Source: Psilocybe azurescens (taxonomy: Eukaryota > Basidiomycota > Agaricomycetes > Agaricales > Agrocybaceae). From it: a stretch of DNA of 49,436 nt. Positions 1 through 12,670 of this stretch are shown piece by piece. The position numbers were made by a program, and so were the translations under genes. The stretch covers positions 1 through 49,436 of the forward strand of contig JAJIRX010001063.1 of NCBI GenBank assembly GCA_023853785.1, written 5' to 3'. Numbering within the stretch: the stretch's first letter is position 1; each line of letters starts with the position of its first letter. Below the pieces are notes generated by a model. The model made no database searches, had not been told where the DNA came from, and worked only from the letters and a program-made list of their open reading frames with translations.

Positions 1-970
1 GGTGTCAGGATGATCATTGCCAAGCAGCTGCTTGCTCTTCTCCATCACCACCACCTCAAGCACCTCTGCTTCATTCCACTGCCCCTGGTCTCTGCACGTG
101 TGGTCTGCAAGATTGGCCATGCTTGTGAGTGTGTCAGGATGATCATTGCCAAGCAGCTGCTTGCTCTTTCTCCATCACCACCATCTCTAGCACCTCTGTC
201 TTCTCTCTTCCACTGCCCCTGGTTCCTGTATGTGGCTGCAAGATTGGCCATGCTTGTGAGTGTGTCAGGATGATCACCAAGCAGCTGCTTGCTCTTCTCC
301 ATCACCACCTTCCAAGCACCTCTGCTTCCTTCCACTGCCCCTGGTTCCTGTATGTGGCTGCAAGACATGCTTTGAGTGTGTCAGGATGATCATCACCAAG
401 CAGCTGCTTGCTCTTCTCCATCACCACCACCTCAAGCACCTCTGCTTCCTTCCACTGCCCTGGTTCCTACGTGGCTGCAAGATTGGCCATGCTTGTGAGT
501 GTGTCAGGATGATCATTGCCAAGCAGCTGCTTGCTCTTCTCCATCACCACCACCTGGAGCGCCTCTGCTTCCTTCCACTGCCCCTGGTTCCAGTATGTGG
601 CTGCAAGATTGGCCATGTCTTGTGAGTGTGTCAGGATGATCATTGCCAAGCAGCTGCTTGCTCTTCTCCATCACCACCACCTCAAGTGCTTCTGCTTTTT
701 TCCACTGCCCCTGGTTCCTGTAATGCGGCTGCAAGATTGGCCATGCTTGTGAGTGTGTCAGGATGATCATTGCCAAGCAGCTGCTTGCTCTTCTCCATCA
801 CCACCATCTCAAGCACCTCTGCTTTTTCCACTGCCCCTGGTTCCTGTATGTGACTGCAAGATTGCCCATGCTTGTGAGTGTGTCAGGATGATCATCACCA
901 AGCAGCTCTTCCTCTTCTCCATCACCACCACCTCAAGTGCTTCTACTTCTTTCCACTGCCCCTGTTCAAA
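1..970 (-). repeat. Tandem ~126-bp repeats encoding 42-residue TPRs
   Basis: About eight copies follow each other at starts near 4, 131, 262, 378, 503, 628, 755 and 880. Each encodes a 42-residue TPR with the pattern NQGQWKEAEALE then MEKSKQLLGNDHPDTLT then MANLAATYR. The copies are close to identical in DNA, including third codon positions. Most spacings are 125-127 bp but one is about 117 bp, so the frame is lost between some units. High identity between repeats is a known mark of repeat turnover in fungal NLR sensor domains. Confidence 0.85.
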
Positions 971-3637
971 GTACACAAGTGCCATACCACTTAAAATTGA
1001 AGGCATCATCTGTTCTGGATCAACTGCGGCTTTGGATGGAGATATGCTGCAAAAGTGTGCGTCGATACTTGTAGTCCTTGTCATCAAATAACCAAGAAAT
1101 TGATAGGCCAATGATACTGAGTACACATTTCTGCATCAGTTGTCTGTTTCCTTCCATAGTGCTACGACTCCACTGTTGTACCAGTGGATGAATGCTGTAT
1201 GTGTGATTTTGATCATCATATTCAATGAGCGAATATGAACCCAGGCGATTGATAACCTGCCCAAAGCCCCATGCCCAGTCTGGACCTATTTTTCCAAGCT
1301 GGTTCAACAATTCCTGTCACTTTTTTTGTAGTTCAGAGTCCTCCAGTTGCATTTCAGACAATGCTGCCTTTTCAAACATTTTCTCTGAAATTCCTTCATG
1401 TGATGTAGCATTGAGAAAATTTGGAGCAAAGAACTTGCTGATGTGTCAAGTTTGTCATAGCTCAGTCTCCATGTTGCATACACTGCTCGTTCATATGGAT
1501 CCTCTCCTTGGAACTCCTCACTCTGTAACAATTTGTCATGGTGACGTCGATAGAATTCTTGATATTGGCTTAATGACAAGTGGCAATGAATGTAAGCGCC
1601 AGCTTGGGAAATAGCCAAAGCAAAGTAATGGAGTTCCTGTCTTGTGCTTTAGATTAAAAGTGTTTTCTAAAGAAACCAAAAATGAGAGTAAGAACCTGTA
1701 CAATTGCTGCTGCCAGCACTTTATTTTCATCGCTCTCTTCTGCCCGAGCCTGATGCAGTAGCAGGTTTTTGGCCGTCTTCATGCCCATTGCACCAACTTT
1801 TACATCTGCTCCTTTTGCAGAGAGATGGCGAAGCTCGGTTACGTGTTGTAACTAGGATGTTGCCAGATCGGCACTGAGGAAAAGAATTTATTCAGCTTCA
1901 AGTTGACATTGTCCGCATTGTCAAAGAAGAGAAGCCAGTTTCCTTTAGTGCTGGCTTGCAAGCCAACGGAGGCTTGCATCTACTGATCGCTCTGTATTTT
2001 CTGGAGTGATGGCCTCAAGATCTGTTTGAAGAGTTTGTTTATTGGTCGTGTCAACATAGAATACATCGCAGAAGCTGAAAACGTGAAATGTAAATTATTG
2101 CTAGTTGTGATTTTACAGATAGTAGAACCATACCGGGTGGATGATTCTTGCACAAATTTGAAAGCAAGTTGGGTCTTTCCGGAACCCCTAGGCCGTGCAA
2201 GACAAAGACACGTCGAGAATCACTGCCCAACTCAAAGTATCTGTGCATCTTATCAAGGATTTCCTTTCGTCCTATAAATGATTCCACCGGAAGTGGACAA
2301 TGCTTGCGTTTCTCTGATGTGTTGAACTAATTCATTTGGAGGCCTAGGAGAAACTAGGGTGATGAGATTAGATTACTATGTAGATCTACAAGAGTGATTC
2401 TTCCTTACTGAGTTGCTCGAGTAGAAGCTGCGCTCTGGGGCTCTGATCGCCCTAACCAACAAAGCAAGCTTTTCAGCAACCTCTTCCTTCTTCATATATT
2501 GCATTGTATGAGCCTCCACATTGCTCAGTTTCTCCCATTTGGAAATCTCTATTCCCTGCATCCCTTGCTCAACATTTAGTCGAAAATAAGTGTTCGACAA
2601 GTTGGCAAAACGACGCAACATTTCTTGATGTGTATTTTCACAGTCAGTGGTAATTGCCTTTAGCTGCATTGATGACGTCTGTTGGTATGATCTGCTGGAA
2701 TAATCCAGGTTTCTTGATCCCGATTACCTCGGCCTGTCCAGTACCAATGCTCACCAAGCACCCGATTTGACGAGCGCCAAATAGGACCTTGGCCTCTTCC
2801 AGTACCACCTGACTCGGATTATTTCGGCCTAGTCCACCGTCGATGAAAGGCTGGTTCCGCCCAATTTCAATGCGCTTAAAGAAGGTAGGTGCTGCAGATG
2901 TCGCTCGAGCGGCCTCCCAAATTTTGCAATTTGAATGTGTTTCACGAGACTGGTATGTCCTAAAAAGCACTGGAATGTCCATGTTGTGGGCGTTCTTTGC
3001 GCAGACGAAGCTAATATGTCTTCGAATTCAAAATCCAAATGCATGGAAGAGTAAGTAATATACTCACGCTTCGGCAGTCTCCAGCTCGATCACCTTCTAA
3101 TAAGGGTGATTCGGAATCATCAGTTACGGTCTTCACAACAGATTTCATCACTGCTTCGAGTTTTTTCGCTTTGAATTTTCCGTCTCCCCATCGTTTCATA
3201 TCAGAGAAGACTTGTTTCGCCAGATCGTCGTAGTGATCTATTGCCGTGTCTACATCCATCCGAAGACGCCCAAGCATTAGGAGCTATTATCCTGTAAGAT
3301 ACAAATTTTCATGTAACGTTGGAGTAATATGAGACGATTGTAGATGTATAACGCAACGCACCCTCCAGTACTAGTACCACCAATCAGATCGAAGTAATCG
3401 CACGGCTTCGGGAGTCCGCTAAGAGGTTCTTGACCGTCCTTCTTCCGTTTCGCGTTCTCCTCAACCATCAGCCTGTGCATAACTTCTTTGATCATAAGCA
3501 GTTCCGAAAGTCCGCGAATCCCACCGCCATCTGTTCAGAGTTTACTAGTTAGCGACTCTATCGGTGAGAGAGTACAAACGGACGCATATACCTAGCGCAA
3601 GCAGCCTCAAAGGTGGTTCTTCTGCGGAGGAAGTCAT
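1..3637 (-). pseudogene. Patatin / NB-ARC / TPR NLR-like protein, frameshifted, C-terminus off the window
   Basis: This is a fungal NLR-like receptor with three modules. A patatin-like lipase comes first (about 3637-2640), with the glycine-rich loop DGGGIRGLS, the nucleophile elbow GGTSTGG at about 3362-3385 and the dyad motif FIDGGLGRNNP at about 2835. An NB-ARC NTPase follows (about 2330-1000), with a Walker A region near 2170-2215 and a Walker B-like LLFFDNAD near 1920. Kinesin-light-chain-type TPRs run from 970 to the left edge. I chose ATG 3637 because it gives a Ser/Glu lead, then LRLLAL joined across a 61-bp intron (3591-3531) to DGGGIRG. A second intron is 3361-3292. The frame breaks several times: a lost base in the Walker A (C run 2185-2188), another near 1395, one after the second intron, and an in-frame TGA near 1321. 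Known family role: patatin NLRs are implicated in fungal non-self recognition and cell death. It is either a decayed copy or a badly sequenced live gene. Confidence 0.8.
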
Positions 3638-6600
3638 CGTTAAGATCAAGGAATCGATGTCTCGAGCCTCGAGGCGGGATGTATGACATGCTGCATGGAC
3701 CTAAATTTTCACACGGAAGGGCCTAGTACTCTTTACAGCGACAACTGGTTATTATCTGAAGCGGAGGAGGAACCCGAACATTGATCGATGCCCCGAGTTT
3801 CTCGTGTTGGATGGCATCCTGTGCATATGTGTGGGAACGATGAGATCGGGACGTAGTGTGGCTCGCGCGTGTGAAAGATCTGTGATTGCATCGATAGAAA
3901 AAACATTGCCACGAATCGCCCACGATTCGTTTCCCCACTCTTCCCCTACCTCCCATCACGGCTGTGAGGTTCGCTCAATCTCTCTTTATTGAACTTGCCG
4001 ACACTCTGTTCTGCTCATTGCCTTCAGGAGTTGCCTACGATTATGAAGTTGCTCTGGTCGTCGATCGATGATATGACCTCTGTTTCCTTTCGTCTCTTTT
4101 CTTCCCAACGTATCTTGTTCCTATATCCTAAGATAACTTGGTCACCAACCTCGGCCTGGCAGCGGAAGATTCCGAGACAAGAAAATTGGTCAGATTTCAC
4201 CGACCGCACGGTCCGAAAGAGGTGGGATCATTTAAAACCCTAACCCAACGGAGCCTCGTGTGTGTTATGACTGTCGTGCTCATTCCTTGACACATATACC
4301 CGCACCAGCCAAGATCTGCGCAATGTGGTCGCACTTGCACCCTATCAGTGTTGCGCGGACACTCACCTCCCTCTTCCTGCCCCCTCAGTCTTCAGCACCC
4401 ACGCCAGGCCTGCAAGAATTCCTGGCAGCGACGATGATATGTTGATCTGCAGAGATCGTATACACCCCCACCTTACTGGGCTCTGAGAACCACTACTTCT
4501 CTTTCGGTCCCAATGGCGCCCCCTGGTCGCTGCCGTGCTCCTCCACCCAGTCTATCCCACTGAATCTGCGCTGTCCCTCTTCTCCAGTGCTGGCTTAGTC
4601 ATCGAGCTGGGCCCAGAAGTGTCCTTGGCCCCGACTCATCTCTGCCCTCCTATGGACTCTGTTGCCCTTCCGCGCGTCGGCACCATCCATAACCCTCTCC
4701 TAGATCTGTCCCATTTGGCTCGAGCACGCTCCTCCACCTGACTACCTCGACCAATCCCGCGAGGCGTTCAAGGAAGCCGATGGATGAGCTCCTTGCGAGT
4801 CTGGGTTTCTTTTCTGGATACGGAAAGGAGGGTGGTGAAAAGAGAAATGGAGACGGAGATGTCCGTGCGGCGAAAGAAGAGTGGATAGAGACCCTTGAGA
4901 GAAATGGGGTGCGCTACGACGACGAGAATGTCGAGTGGGTCATGGCGCTGTCCTATGAGGCTCTAAGCTCTAAGAGCCATGTGCAGTTACTTTTCACGAT
5001 GTACGTTCCTTGTCCCTGCCTGGTCCGTGGTTTGGTGGGTGGCTGAGCAGTGCAGTATATGCATTGGAAGCAAAGTTCGTCTTCTACACGTTTCCTTCGC
5101 GTCGCCGATTTTGCTATTTTCTGTCCTTTCCGGGCCTCTTTTTTGATATCTTTGCTCTTTTTATCATTTTCCTTACGTACTAATTACCTGCCTTCTCGCT
5201 GTCCGATCTCCCAGACCATTCGAACACCCAACCGATCATACATTTCCCGGCACTTGTGACTCCATAGTTCCCTTGACCAACTGTTCCGCCCAGTGCTGAA
5301 GATCTGTCGAGTTCATCGTATATCATGCAGGCTTCCTTCCTTTCAGTATTTTTTTACCCTTATTTCTTTCTTTTATCCCATCTTCGCCCTGCGCCTGGTG
5401 AGCCCAATAACTCGAGGTCATCTTCGTCTCCTATCCTACATGTAGTTTTCTCATATTTATTTTCTCATCCGCACCCAGTCGTTACTGAACTACCCTGTCA
5501 TTCGAAGATATGAATTTGTATCCGGCAAAGGCAACGAAATTGGCATCCAGTCTCGATGCCAGGATCTACGGAAACAGTTGAGGCCTGTACGACTTTGGTA
5601 TGTTATCTACGACGTTAATTACCTGATGTCCCGCAGAAAGCCGCCGCATTATCAGATGAAAGGGAGACGAAAATGGGATCTGATGTGTCAAACCAGGTAT
5701 ACCATCACAACCAACGTCTACTGTTCTCTCCCTGGTCATCAATGTACCTCTGTCATACTCTCTTCGCCCATGTACCTCTAATGCTCATCTCGATAGCTGT
5801 CTATAATTAGCAGTATTGAAAGTTTGCTTGAAATTTTGTGATCTCTCGTTTCACTCTCCCGATTTTTACTTCTAACAAGCCTCATTGATAACTAGAGCTC
5901 CTACACCTGGATTTTCAAAGCCTCTGTCGACGTGTGCCTCGTTCTATATCATGGGATGTCTTTCGTCGCGTCCTAGCTCAAAGTTTGCATCAGAAGTAAG
6001 CTTCTCGGTTGAAGCTTTCGGTTTCTACATGAAATGACATCGCATGTGGTCTATTCTTCCGCTCTCGTGCTTTCTTGTAATTTTTTATTTCGCACTTCGA
6101 ATTACGATTTATCTTACGCTTGTCGATAACATATCCGAACCCAGGCACCTGCTCCAAATTTCAGTTCCCAACTCTCAATGGTTAAAAGATACTCAGAGCC
6201 ATCGTCTTTGCGCCTTGCATACCAAGTCATATAATTGATCTGACCGTCCTTAGGGCCATACGTTTAAAATAGAGGCAAGTTTGTCGATTTCTTGTTTGCA
6301 TATAGGTCCCCGTTGTGGGATCATTCCTCCCCTAATTTCATAAGCTGGTTTCATGGATTGGTTAGTTCTCGTTTTGATCTCCTATTTTTGTTATCCTGAA
6401 TACCTTTATAGGCACCCAGGAAATCTTCGCTGAGCCATCTCATCTATTTTCAAAAGAACCACGTTCCATTTTGCGGAACATGTTTTGTCTTGCACCTAAG
6501 TCATCGCTTGTCTATGTCTTATGGTCATCATCTTACTGTTCTCCATATTTGCTTTCTTTCTCTCGGCCGTCGGTTGTAGGCCCTCAACTTTTGTTAATGG

Positions 6601-7864
6601 TATTACAAATACATCGAAACGTCGTGAGACGTTGTGAGTTCGAAAGGTGAACAAAAATAAACTCCATTTACTCAGGAGGGTTCCGTAGACTGCTATGTAT
6701 GTAAGTAATGTAATAAGAATTAATCTTGTCATTAGCAAGATTAGAAGACGAGATAGAGAGCGAACACGAGTCAAAAAGAGGGATGGATTGAACTGATTTC
6801 TACGCTACAACGGGGCAGTATTCATACCATCCAAGTATGTAGAATGAGTCATGAATATACGGAGAAAATGAGACGAGAAGAGCAGAGAAATTAATATGGG
6901 ATCAAGGAAGAGAATGAGCATGTGGAAACAACAATAAGAATGTTATATTTACATGAGATGAGCGGGAGCGAAAGCAAATGATTCATGCATTGCCCGGACA
7001 TAATCTCGAAAGGGCAAGTGAATTGTGAAAGAGTGAAATGGGTGCGACGAGTGGCGCATGTGGATAAGCGGGAAACGGTCAGATTCCATGCACAGCCAGA
7101 GATGACCTATTACCATTTCCAGCCAGTAAATGGCGGGCAAGTGTCTTCACCTCAATTGCTTCACCTTTGTGAAAGTTGTTACCATATTTTTACAACATAA
7201 CATGACGCATCGCGATACTTGAAGCTTGTACATCCCACCTCGCCAAAAATCCAAATCCAAACCTGATCTAAACATGAGCATGAACCTGAATTGCGCAGGC
7301 ATCCCATCATAATCATACCCATACCCATACCCATCCCATCGTCTCGAATTGCATCTGAACATGCCAAGAGCGATCATAATTGAAATCGTGATTGATGAAC
7401 ACCATACATCGAAGGCAAGGACACAAAACGTCCAAAGACGAACACAACGCGAACATTGAACATCGGTCATTGAAACAAAAAGGTCGGATAAGCAAGTAAG
7501 CGTAAGTATATAGAGTATGGTACAAGAAGGAAGGAAGAAGACATACTGCCCTGGGAATCAAGGACGGACGGACTCGGACTTGAACTCGGAAAATGATGAT
7601 GATGAAAAGAGAAGACGCCGACGAACGGAAAAAGAAGACGATGATTCAAGAAGAAAAAAATACATCGAACAAGAAAGAAAAACGGAAATATCGAGTAGAT
7701 CACTGCAGACTCAAATTCAAGAAGGAAGGAAGAAATCGAGACACTGCGACACGATAACGGACTTGTAAGTACACTATGAAAAGGAATTTTTATTTCGGCG
7801 GAGGGTGGCTTTGCGTTTTGTTGCGCCAGCGGGGCATTGGGATTAATGCGTCCAACCTTGCTCT
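3638..7864. other. 4.2 kb without a recognisable intact gene
   Basis: This stretch holds the 5' side of the patatin NLR gene (3638 to about 4000) and the 3' side of PCNA (about 6500-7864). Short plus-strand pieces look coding-like, for example 4780-5040 and about 5500-5700, with GT..AG pairs between them (GTATGT at about 5598, CAG before about 5637). I could not tie them to a known family or join them into one open frame. The order suggests an eroded plus-strand gene. A small (CATACC)n tract sits near 7315-7335. Confidence 0.5.
4780..5046 (+). CDS. Short unrecognised ORF, possibly one exon of an eroded gene
   Basis: The 88-codon frame starts MDELLASLGFFSGYG and has a charged, helical middle (residues 24-62) with normal amino-acid composition, unlike the low-complexity shadow ORFs around it. 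A plausible donor GTACGT follows the codons for LLFT at about 4998, with an acceptor GAGCAG near 5050. After that acceptor the reading YALEAKFVFYTF continues for a short way and then stops. I do not recognise the family. It may be a fragment of a degraded gene. Confidence 0.2.
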   Translation: MDELLASLGFFSGYGKEGGEKRNGDGDVRAAKEEWIETLERNGVRYDDENVEWVMALSYEALSSKSHVQLLFTMYVPCPCLVRGLVGG

Positions 7865-9336
7865 CTAGTCGTCGCTGATATGGGACGCGAGGTAATACCG
7901 GATGTATCCCTTGGTAAAGTCGTATGCGACCTGCAGAAACAGAAACGCACGTCAATAACGTCCCGAAAAGCCAAAAGCAAAGCAAAGTAAAAAAAAGAAA
8001 GAAAAGAAAACCTACTAACAACGGCACATCATTGCTCATCAACAACTGCACCTTGCCGCTAAAACTCGCGCTCTTGAAGAAGTTGACAAGGTATTTGAGG
8101 GAGAAGGCAAGCGAGACGTGCTGGTTCATCTCGATGCCGACGACTGCGGGGACGCTGTCGTCGTCGTCGTCGTCGTCGTCTTCAGTAGACGACTTGGCTT
8201 TGCCTTTGGACTTGAATGATTTTTTTGGTGGAGGTTTTGGCTTTTTGGAGGGCTTGGAGGAGCCGTTTGCCTATGAGGACGAAAGGGAAAGGGTGTTAAT
8301 ATGGCAAAGAAAGGGAAAGAATAAAGAAAAGCAACGCAACGCACCTTTTTCTTCCGCTTCTTGTTATCCCCGTCGTCGTCGTCGTCCGCCTTGGGCTTGA
8401 ACAACTCTTCGTCTTCCTCATCGTCGTCTTCGACCATCTTGATGTCCTCGTCAGCCTTTTCCTTCTTGATCTTCGCCTTTTTCGCCTTCTTCCCACTACC
8501 CTGCTCCCTGTCCTCCTCCTCCTTAGCCTCCTCATCCCCCTCCGCGCCCTCCTCCACTTTTGGCTTAATCGCGCCCCCGCTCACATACCCCCATCGCTCT
8601 GCCGCAATATCATGCTCCCATTCGCCACCTCGCCGTCGCTCGTGAACCGCACGCCCTCCTTGGAGACCTCGATGCGCACGCTCTCGCCAAGCTGGGAGAG
8701 GTCGTGCACGATGCGCGTAAACTCGGACGAGGGGAGCGTGATGCGCGCGTTGTATTCGGTCTCGGGGATGGTGACGGTGTCAGCGTCGATATCCATGAGC
8801 TTCATGTCGTATTCAGGGATGCGGTCAGAGTCTAGGGGAGGGAGGTTAGACGGGTGAGGAGGAGAAGAGAGGAGAGGAGGGGGAAAGGGGCGAAAATAAG
8901 GAAAGGACGTGACGCGCCCATGCCACATAAACGCAAAAAATAAAAAAAAGCAGAAAAAAAAACGCACTTTTCGCTCCATACACCAGATTCAGCACGTCCG
9001 CCTCGTCCGCCGCCTTTAACGAGCATATACCATCGTCTTTTGCGCACCTGCGTACCTTTGTCAGCGACGTTAGGTTCACGCCCAGCAGCATGGGATGGTC
9101 GCCGCAGTGATGCGTGAACCCGGGGCACCTAAATTGACGGAGACGAGCGAGACGAGCGAGTCGTCCATGGCTTGCAGCATGATGCCTTCTTCGTTGCACT
9201 CAAAGTTGGCGTCGGTGACGAGCTCTTTGATGGCTGCACGCAACGAGGAAGAAGAGAGAGTCGCTCAGTCGGAGTGTGTATTAACATCAAGCAGCTTTTT
9301 GAGGGTGCCGGCTTCTTGGAGTTTAGCTTCGAGCAT
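7865..9336 (-). CDS. PCNA: PCNA, the DNA sliding clamp, with a ~115-residue charged insertion
   Basis: The homotrimeric clamp tethers replicative polymerases and repair factors to DNA in the nucleus. Recognisable blocks in order are [82 protein letters not shown] and a C-terminus [13 protein letters not shown]. Exons read on the minus strand are about 9336-9286, 9233-8968, 8831-8345, 8270-8016 and 7930-7865. After NGSMILRQS, where other PCNAs have a short loop (human about 184-195), there is an insertion with an acidic/Lys stretch, the basic run [12 protein letters not shown], acidic runs, a Pro/Lys stretch and eight Asp, before [13 protein letters not shown]. Encoded length is about 370 residues against the usual 256-261. 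Three single-base losses break the frame (exon 1 end at 9285; C/G run near 9121-9125; C run 8588-8592). Given the strict conservation elsewhere these are probably assembly errors. About 250 bp separate it from the plus-strand ORFs, so the promoter may be shared. Confidence 0.93.
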
Positions 9337-9582
9337 TGTTGTGGGAGGAGACGCATTGTGAGAGTGAAGGTGAGGATCGGACGCGTGAAGAGGGACATGA
9401 CATCACTGCCACGCATGGTCACGTCACGCGTAACGATTTTCGTGGAAATTTCATTCCTCACGCGGTCCCTTGTGCTTTTTTACTTTACTCACTTGCAACA
9501 AGGCTAAACCTCCTATTCTATTCCGCACTGCTCTCTCCTATCCCGCTCGCTTTGATTCTTACCACTACTTCTAACGAACGAA

Positions 9583-11310
9583 CATGACTGCTATGAGCAA
9601 ATGTATGCGTCCCGGACGGAGCAGCGCAACCAGCGGCTCATCGAGGCTGAGGTGGAGCAGGCTGTTGAGGAAACTGGGGCCCTCATATGACCGAGGTTCG
9701 TCTCACTCTCGTTTTCTTCCTCGGTGTCACGCAATTAAATTTTATACTGTTATTAGGAGAAAAGGCAGCTGCTGATGTAGCCGCTTGCCACCGTGAAAGT
9801 CGGGTTCGCTGATCTCGACGGTCTGCGCTGGACCCAAACCGCGCTGCGCAAGCTCCAGGTACGCGCCAATAGCAATGTCAATGGCACCGCCCATACCACT
9901 ACCAACAGCAACAGCAACGCATTTGTAATCCTCACCAACGCCGACCTTGCCTCCTTCTCCGTAGACGACACCATCCTCGTCTCCTCTTCCTCCTCTTCTT
10001 CGCGCCTGCTGTTCCCGCCCTCCATGTCCTCTCCCTCCCCTTCCTCCCATCCCCTGTCCGCGGCCCTCACTCCGCTGGCTCAACCAGGCCGCGCGGTGGA
10101 ACACCAGAAACCCACGACAACGACAACGACGAAGAGCGAAGAGCTCGTTTCGCATCGCGACCCGCCGTCTCCGCCTTCTTCCACCTCGAGTTTGGGTTCG
10201 GGTTCCATCTCCACTTCCACTTCCATTTCCACTTTGACGTCCACTTCTACGCTCTCCTTTCCTTCCAGCGTAACCGCAACCCCTCCATTCTCCCCCTGCT
10301 CTTACCCCAGCTTCACCCTCCTCGGGATTTCACTTACGCTCTGGTAGGTCTCTCGATCCAGACGCGGCCCCTGACCTGGACGCAGGCGCAGCCCTCGACG
10401 ATTCAAACGCAAACTCCGACGAGGAAGACGAAGACGAAGACGCGCTCTCCCTCTCCCTCCTCCTCCCTCCTTCACCCCCGCGCCATCTCCATCCGCGCCA
10501 TCGCTGAGGGAATGCAGATCGCCAGCTATAATATTAATACCATCATCATGCGCGCATATGGTTGCGTCTGCCGCTTTGTCGTCGTCAGCATCGTCGTCCT
10601 CATCGGCTGCCCCGAAATCTGTGATGTCACCGTCGGCGGCGGCACGGGAGCAGACGCACGCGCGTGCCAGCACGGACATGGACGCGGACACGGACACCAG
10701 GGCGAGGGCATCACGATCGGCGCGGGAGAAGTTATGGGTATTGCTAGGTGGGGGCGGGGACACCGACTGCAATGACGAGCCGTCGCGATCATCTTTTAAT
10801 CCATCTCATTCTTCTTCTTACGCCGGCACTAACGACAGCAATAATGACAGCAACAGCAGCAGCGAGGCGCTGCATACATCCATAGACTCTTTTCCGATCT
10901 GCCCCACTGCATCTACATCTGCATCTACGACCTCGCGATTACGTTCTCATTCTCATTCTCGTAATCCCATTTCCAGATATCACGCATACCCTGACGCTAA
11001 TCCACCCTCGCAACTGCATTCCCGTTCTTACTTACACTCATCCACCTCCGCCTACAACAACTTTCACGACCACGATCAAGAGGATGAGGACGAACACAAG
11101 GAGTCTTGCTCTATAGATGAAGATGAAGATAGAGATACGATGATGTTCGCGTCTATCTTATTAAGCCCGAACCCGAATGCATGTTCAGGTCCAGGTCCAT
11201 GGGCGTCTTTAGCTCCTGCGATGGGTTCGGCGATGATGATAAAGGAGGCTATCCCAGACTCGCGCTTGGACGAGGACGAGTGTGAGCGTAAGGGGGTTGC
11301 TGAACGATAG
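9583..11310 (+). CDS. Ser/Thr-rich hypothetical protein(s), gene model unresolved
   Basis: Two plus-strand frames dominate, 9793-10347 (184 codons) and 10558-11310 (250 codons). A short piece at about 9600-9690 reads MYASRTEQRNQRLIEAEVEQ in another frame, followed by a GT..AG pair. The first long frame starts with a normal-looking block (KVGFADLDGLRWTQ) and then becomes Ser/Thr/Pro-rich. The second is Ser-rich with an acidic patch (DEDEHKE) in its middle. They may be exons of one gene divergent to PCNA. I do not recognise a domain, and low-complexity frames can be open by chance, so this is tentative. Confidence 0.3.
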
Positions 11311-12305
11311 CGCGACGACGACGATGCAGGTATGAGGCGAAGGCAAAGTTAGTGGTAAAGGTTAAATAAGTGGCACGCACGCAGAGTGTGTGGGCGTGTG
11401 GGTGTATGGGTGTGGGTGTGGGTTTATTGGGGACGGTGTGGATGTGGGTGGCCCAGGGGCGCTGGAATAGGACTGTAATACGATGGAAATACGAGGGAGG
11501 AGGACTGAGGCTGAGGGCTGAGGGCTGAGGGCTGTATCCCCTATCGTCAGCGCCGGCGTCGGAAGCTGGACCATGGGCCCTGTCAACACTCGCTCTTGGT
11601 ATCAATCCAAATGCGGACGGAGGAGGCAACTGCCACACTTGTACGCAGCGTGTGCGCTTTATGCTTTACTCGATACTGTATACAGTATCTACGTTCTCGG
11701 CAGCCCAGTTGTTGGCGACCGCCCATTCGCGACTCGCTGTCGTTTTGGTACTACAGTGTGTGTGAGGGAAGGGAAAGGTGCGGGAGTGTTCCCCGTGCAC
11801 TCCTTTCTTTTACATCGTTGATGCTCATCTCCGTACATCGTCTTCCACTCTCTCTCGCTCCGACAGGACCTCACTCACCTCATCACCGGCTCCATACATT
11901 TCCCCGCTCACTCTGACTCGTCATATCCCCCATCTATCCACGTATTGTCTGCGCCCCCGGTTCCTCCTTACGTCCCCGCCCCTGTCCATCCGTTCTATCT
12001 ATTGCTATTGCTCTGCGCCATCCTCTCGCATTTCACATACACATAAATGCGTGTCCCATATAGAGTCTGTCAGTCAGTCGCCATACCTGAAATCGATCAG
12101 AACCTCACTCATAGCGCGAACTTCGCGTTCGAACTAGAATACTGATACTGATACTTAAACTCGAACTCCGCTTCTAGAATGAAACGAAATGAAACGGTAA
12201 CGACACTTATGATGGATTTTTTTATATGTATTTCTTTTTTTAATTGCAGGGGTGAGCGTTCATCCATTCGGCCACACCCACGGCCATGGCCAAGGTGTAG
12301 CTCTC
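11311..12305. other. Gene-free stretch with GT-rich simple sequence
   Basis: A GTGTGGGTGT-type simple tract lies at about 11388-11450 and a GGGCTGA triplication at about 11510-11535. No frame here has protein-like composition. It ends at the target duplication of the LTR element. Confidence 0.5.
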
Positions 12306-12596
12306 TGAAAGGCTGCCGTGCTTGGCAAGCCTCACTAACAGGACCGAAAAGACAGGACAAAAGTATCTTCGTTGGGACTGTCAGAGATGCAGTACGAGTA
12401 GGTACGAGTAGCTACTCACCTTCGTTGGGACTGTCAGAGATGCAGAGCCAACGAAGGATCGGATAAGAAAAATGTGTTGTTGCGATCATGTGATCGCGAG
12501 TAGCGGGATTGCGTGCTATCTACAGAAAGGTGTGATGTGAGACGCGTAGGCGCGTCTCGCTTGTAGTAAGTCTAGGGGCGGAGGCGCGGGCTTACA
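12306..12596 (-). repeat. 3' LTR (291 bp)
   Basis: It is the same as 17764-18052 apart from one extra C and one extra G near 12544-12555. It contains an internal direct repeat, CTTCGTTGGGACTGTCAGAG on the plus strand, twice about 54 bp apart. Confidence 0.95.
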
Positions 12597-12608
12597 CTCC
12601 TCCCCCTC
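12597..12608 (-). promoter_or_regulatory. Polypurine tract of the LTR element
   Basis: On the element strand this reads GAGGGGGAGGAG directly before the 3' LTR start TGTAAG. That is the expected position and composition of the plus-strand primer of reverse transcription. Confidence 0.8.
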
Positions 12609-12670
12609 TGAAAAAAACCCGGTAAACAGAACTGAAAAAATGGAGAAAAAACAAAAATGTTTGCGGTGTC

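Noticed and set aside
1..970. CRISPR-like regular repeat array
   Set aside because: The whole 126-bp unit is repeated and encodes TPRs; there are no unique spacers and the organism is a fungus.
7467..7864. Minus-strand 220-codon ORF continuing past PCNA exon 4
   Set aside because: It reads through the PCNA intron 8015-7931 and then the 3' region; only the part before 8015 is coding PCNA.
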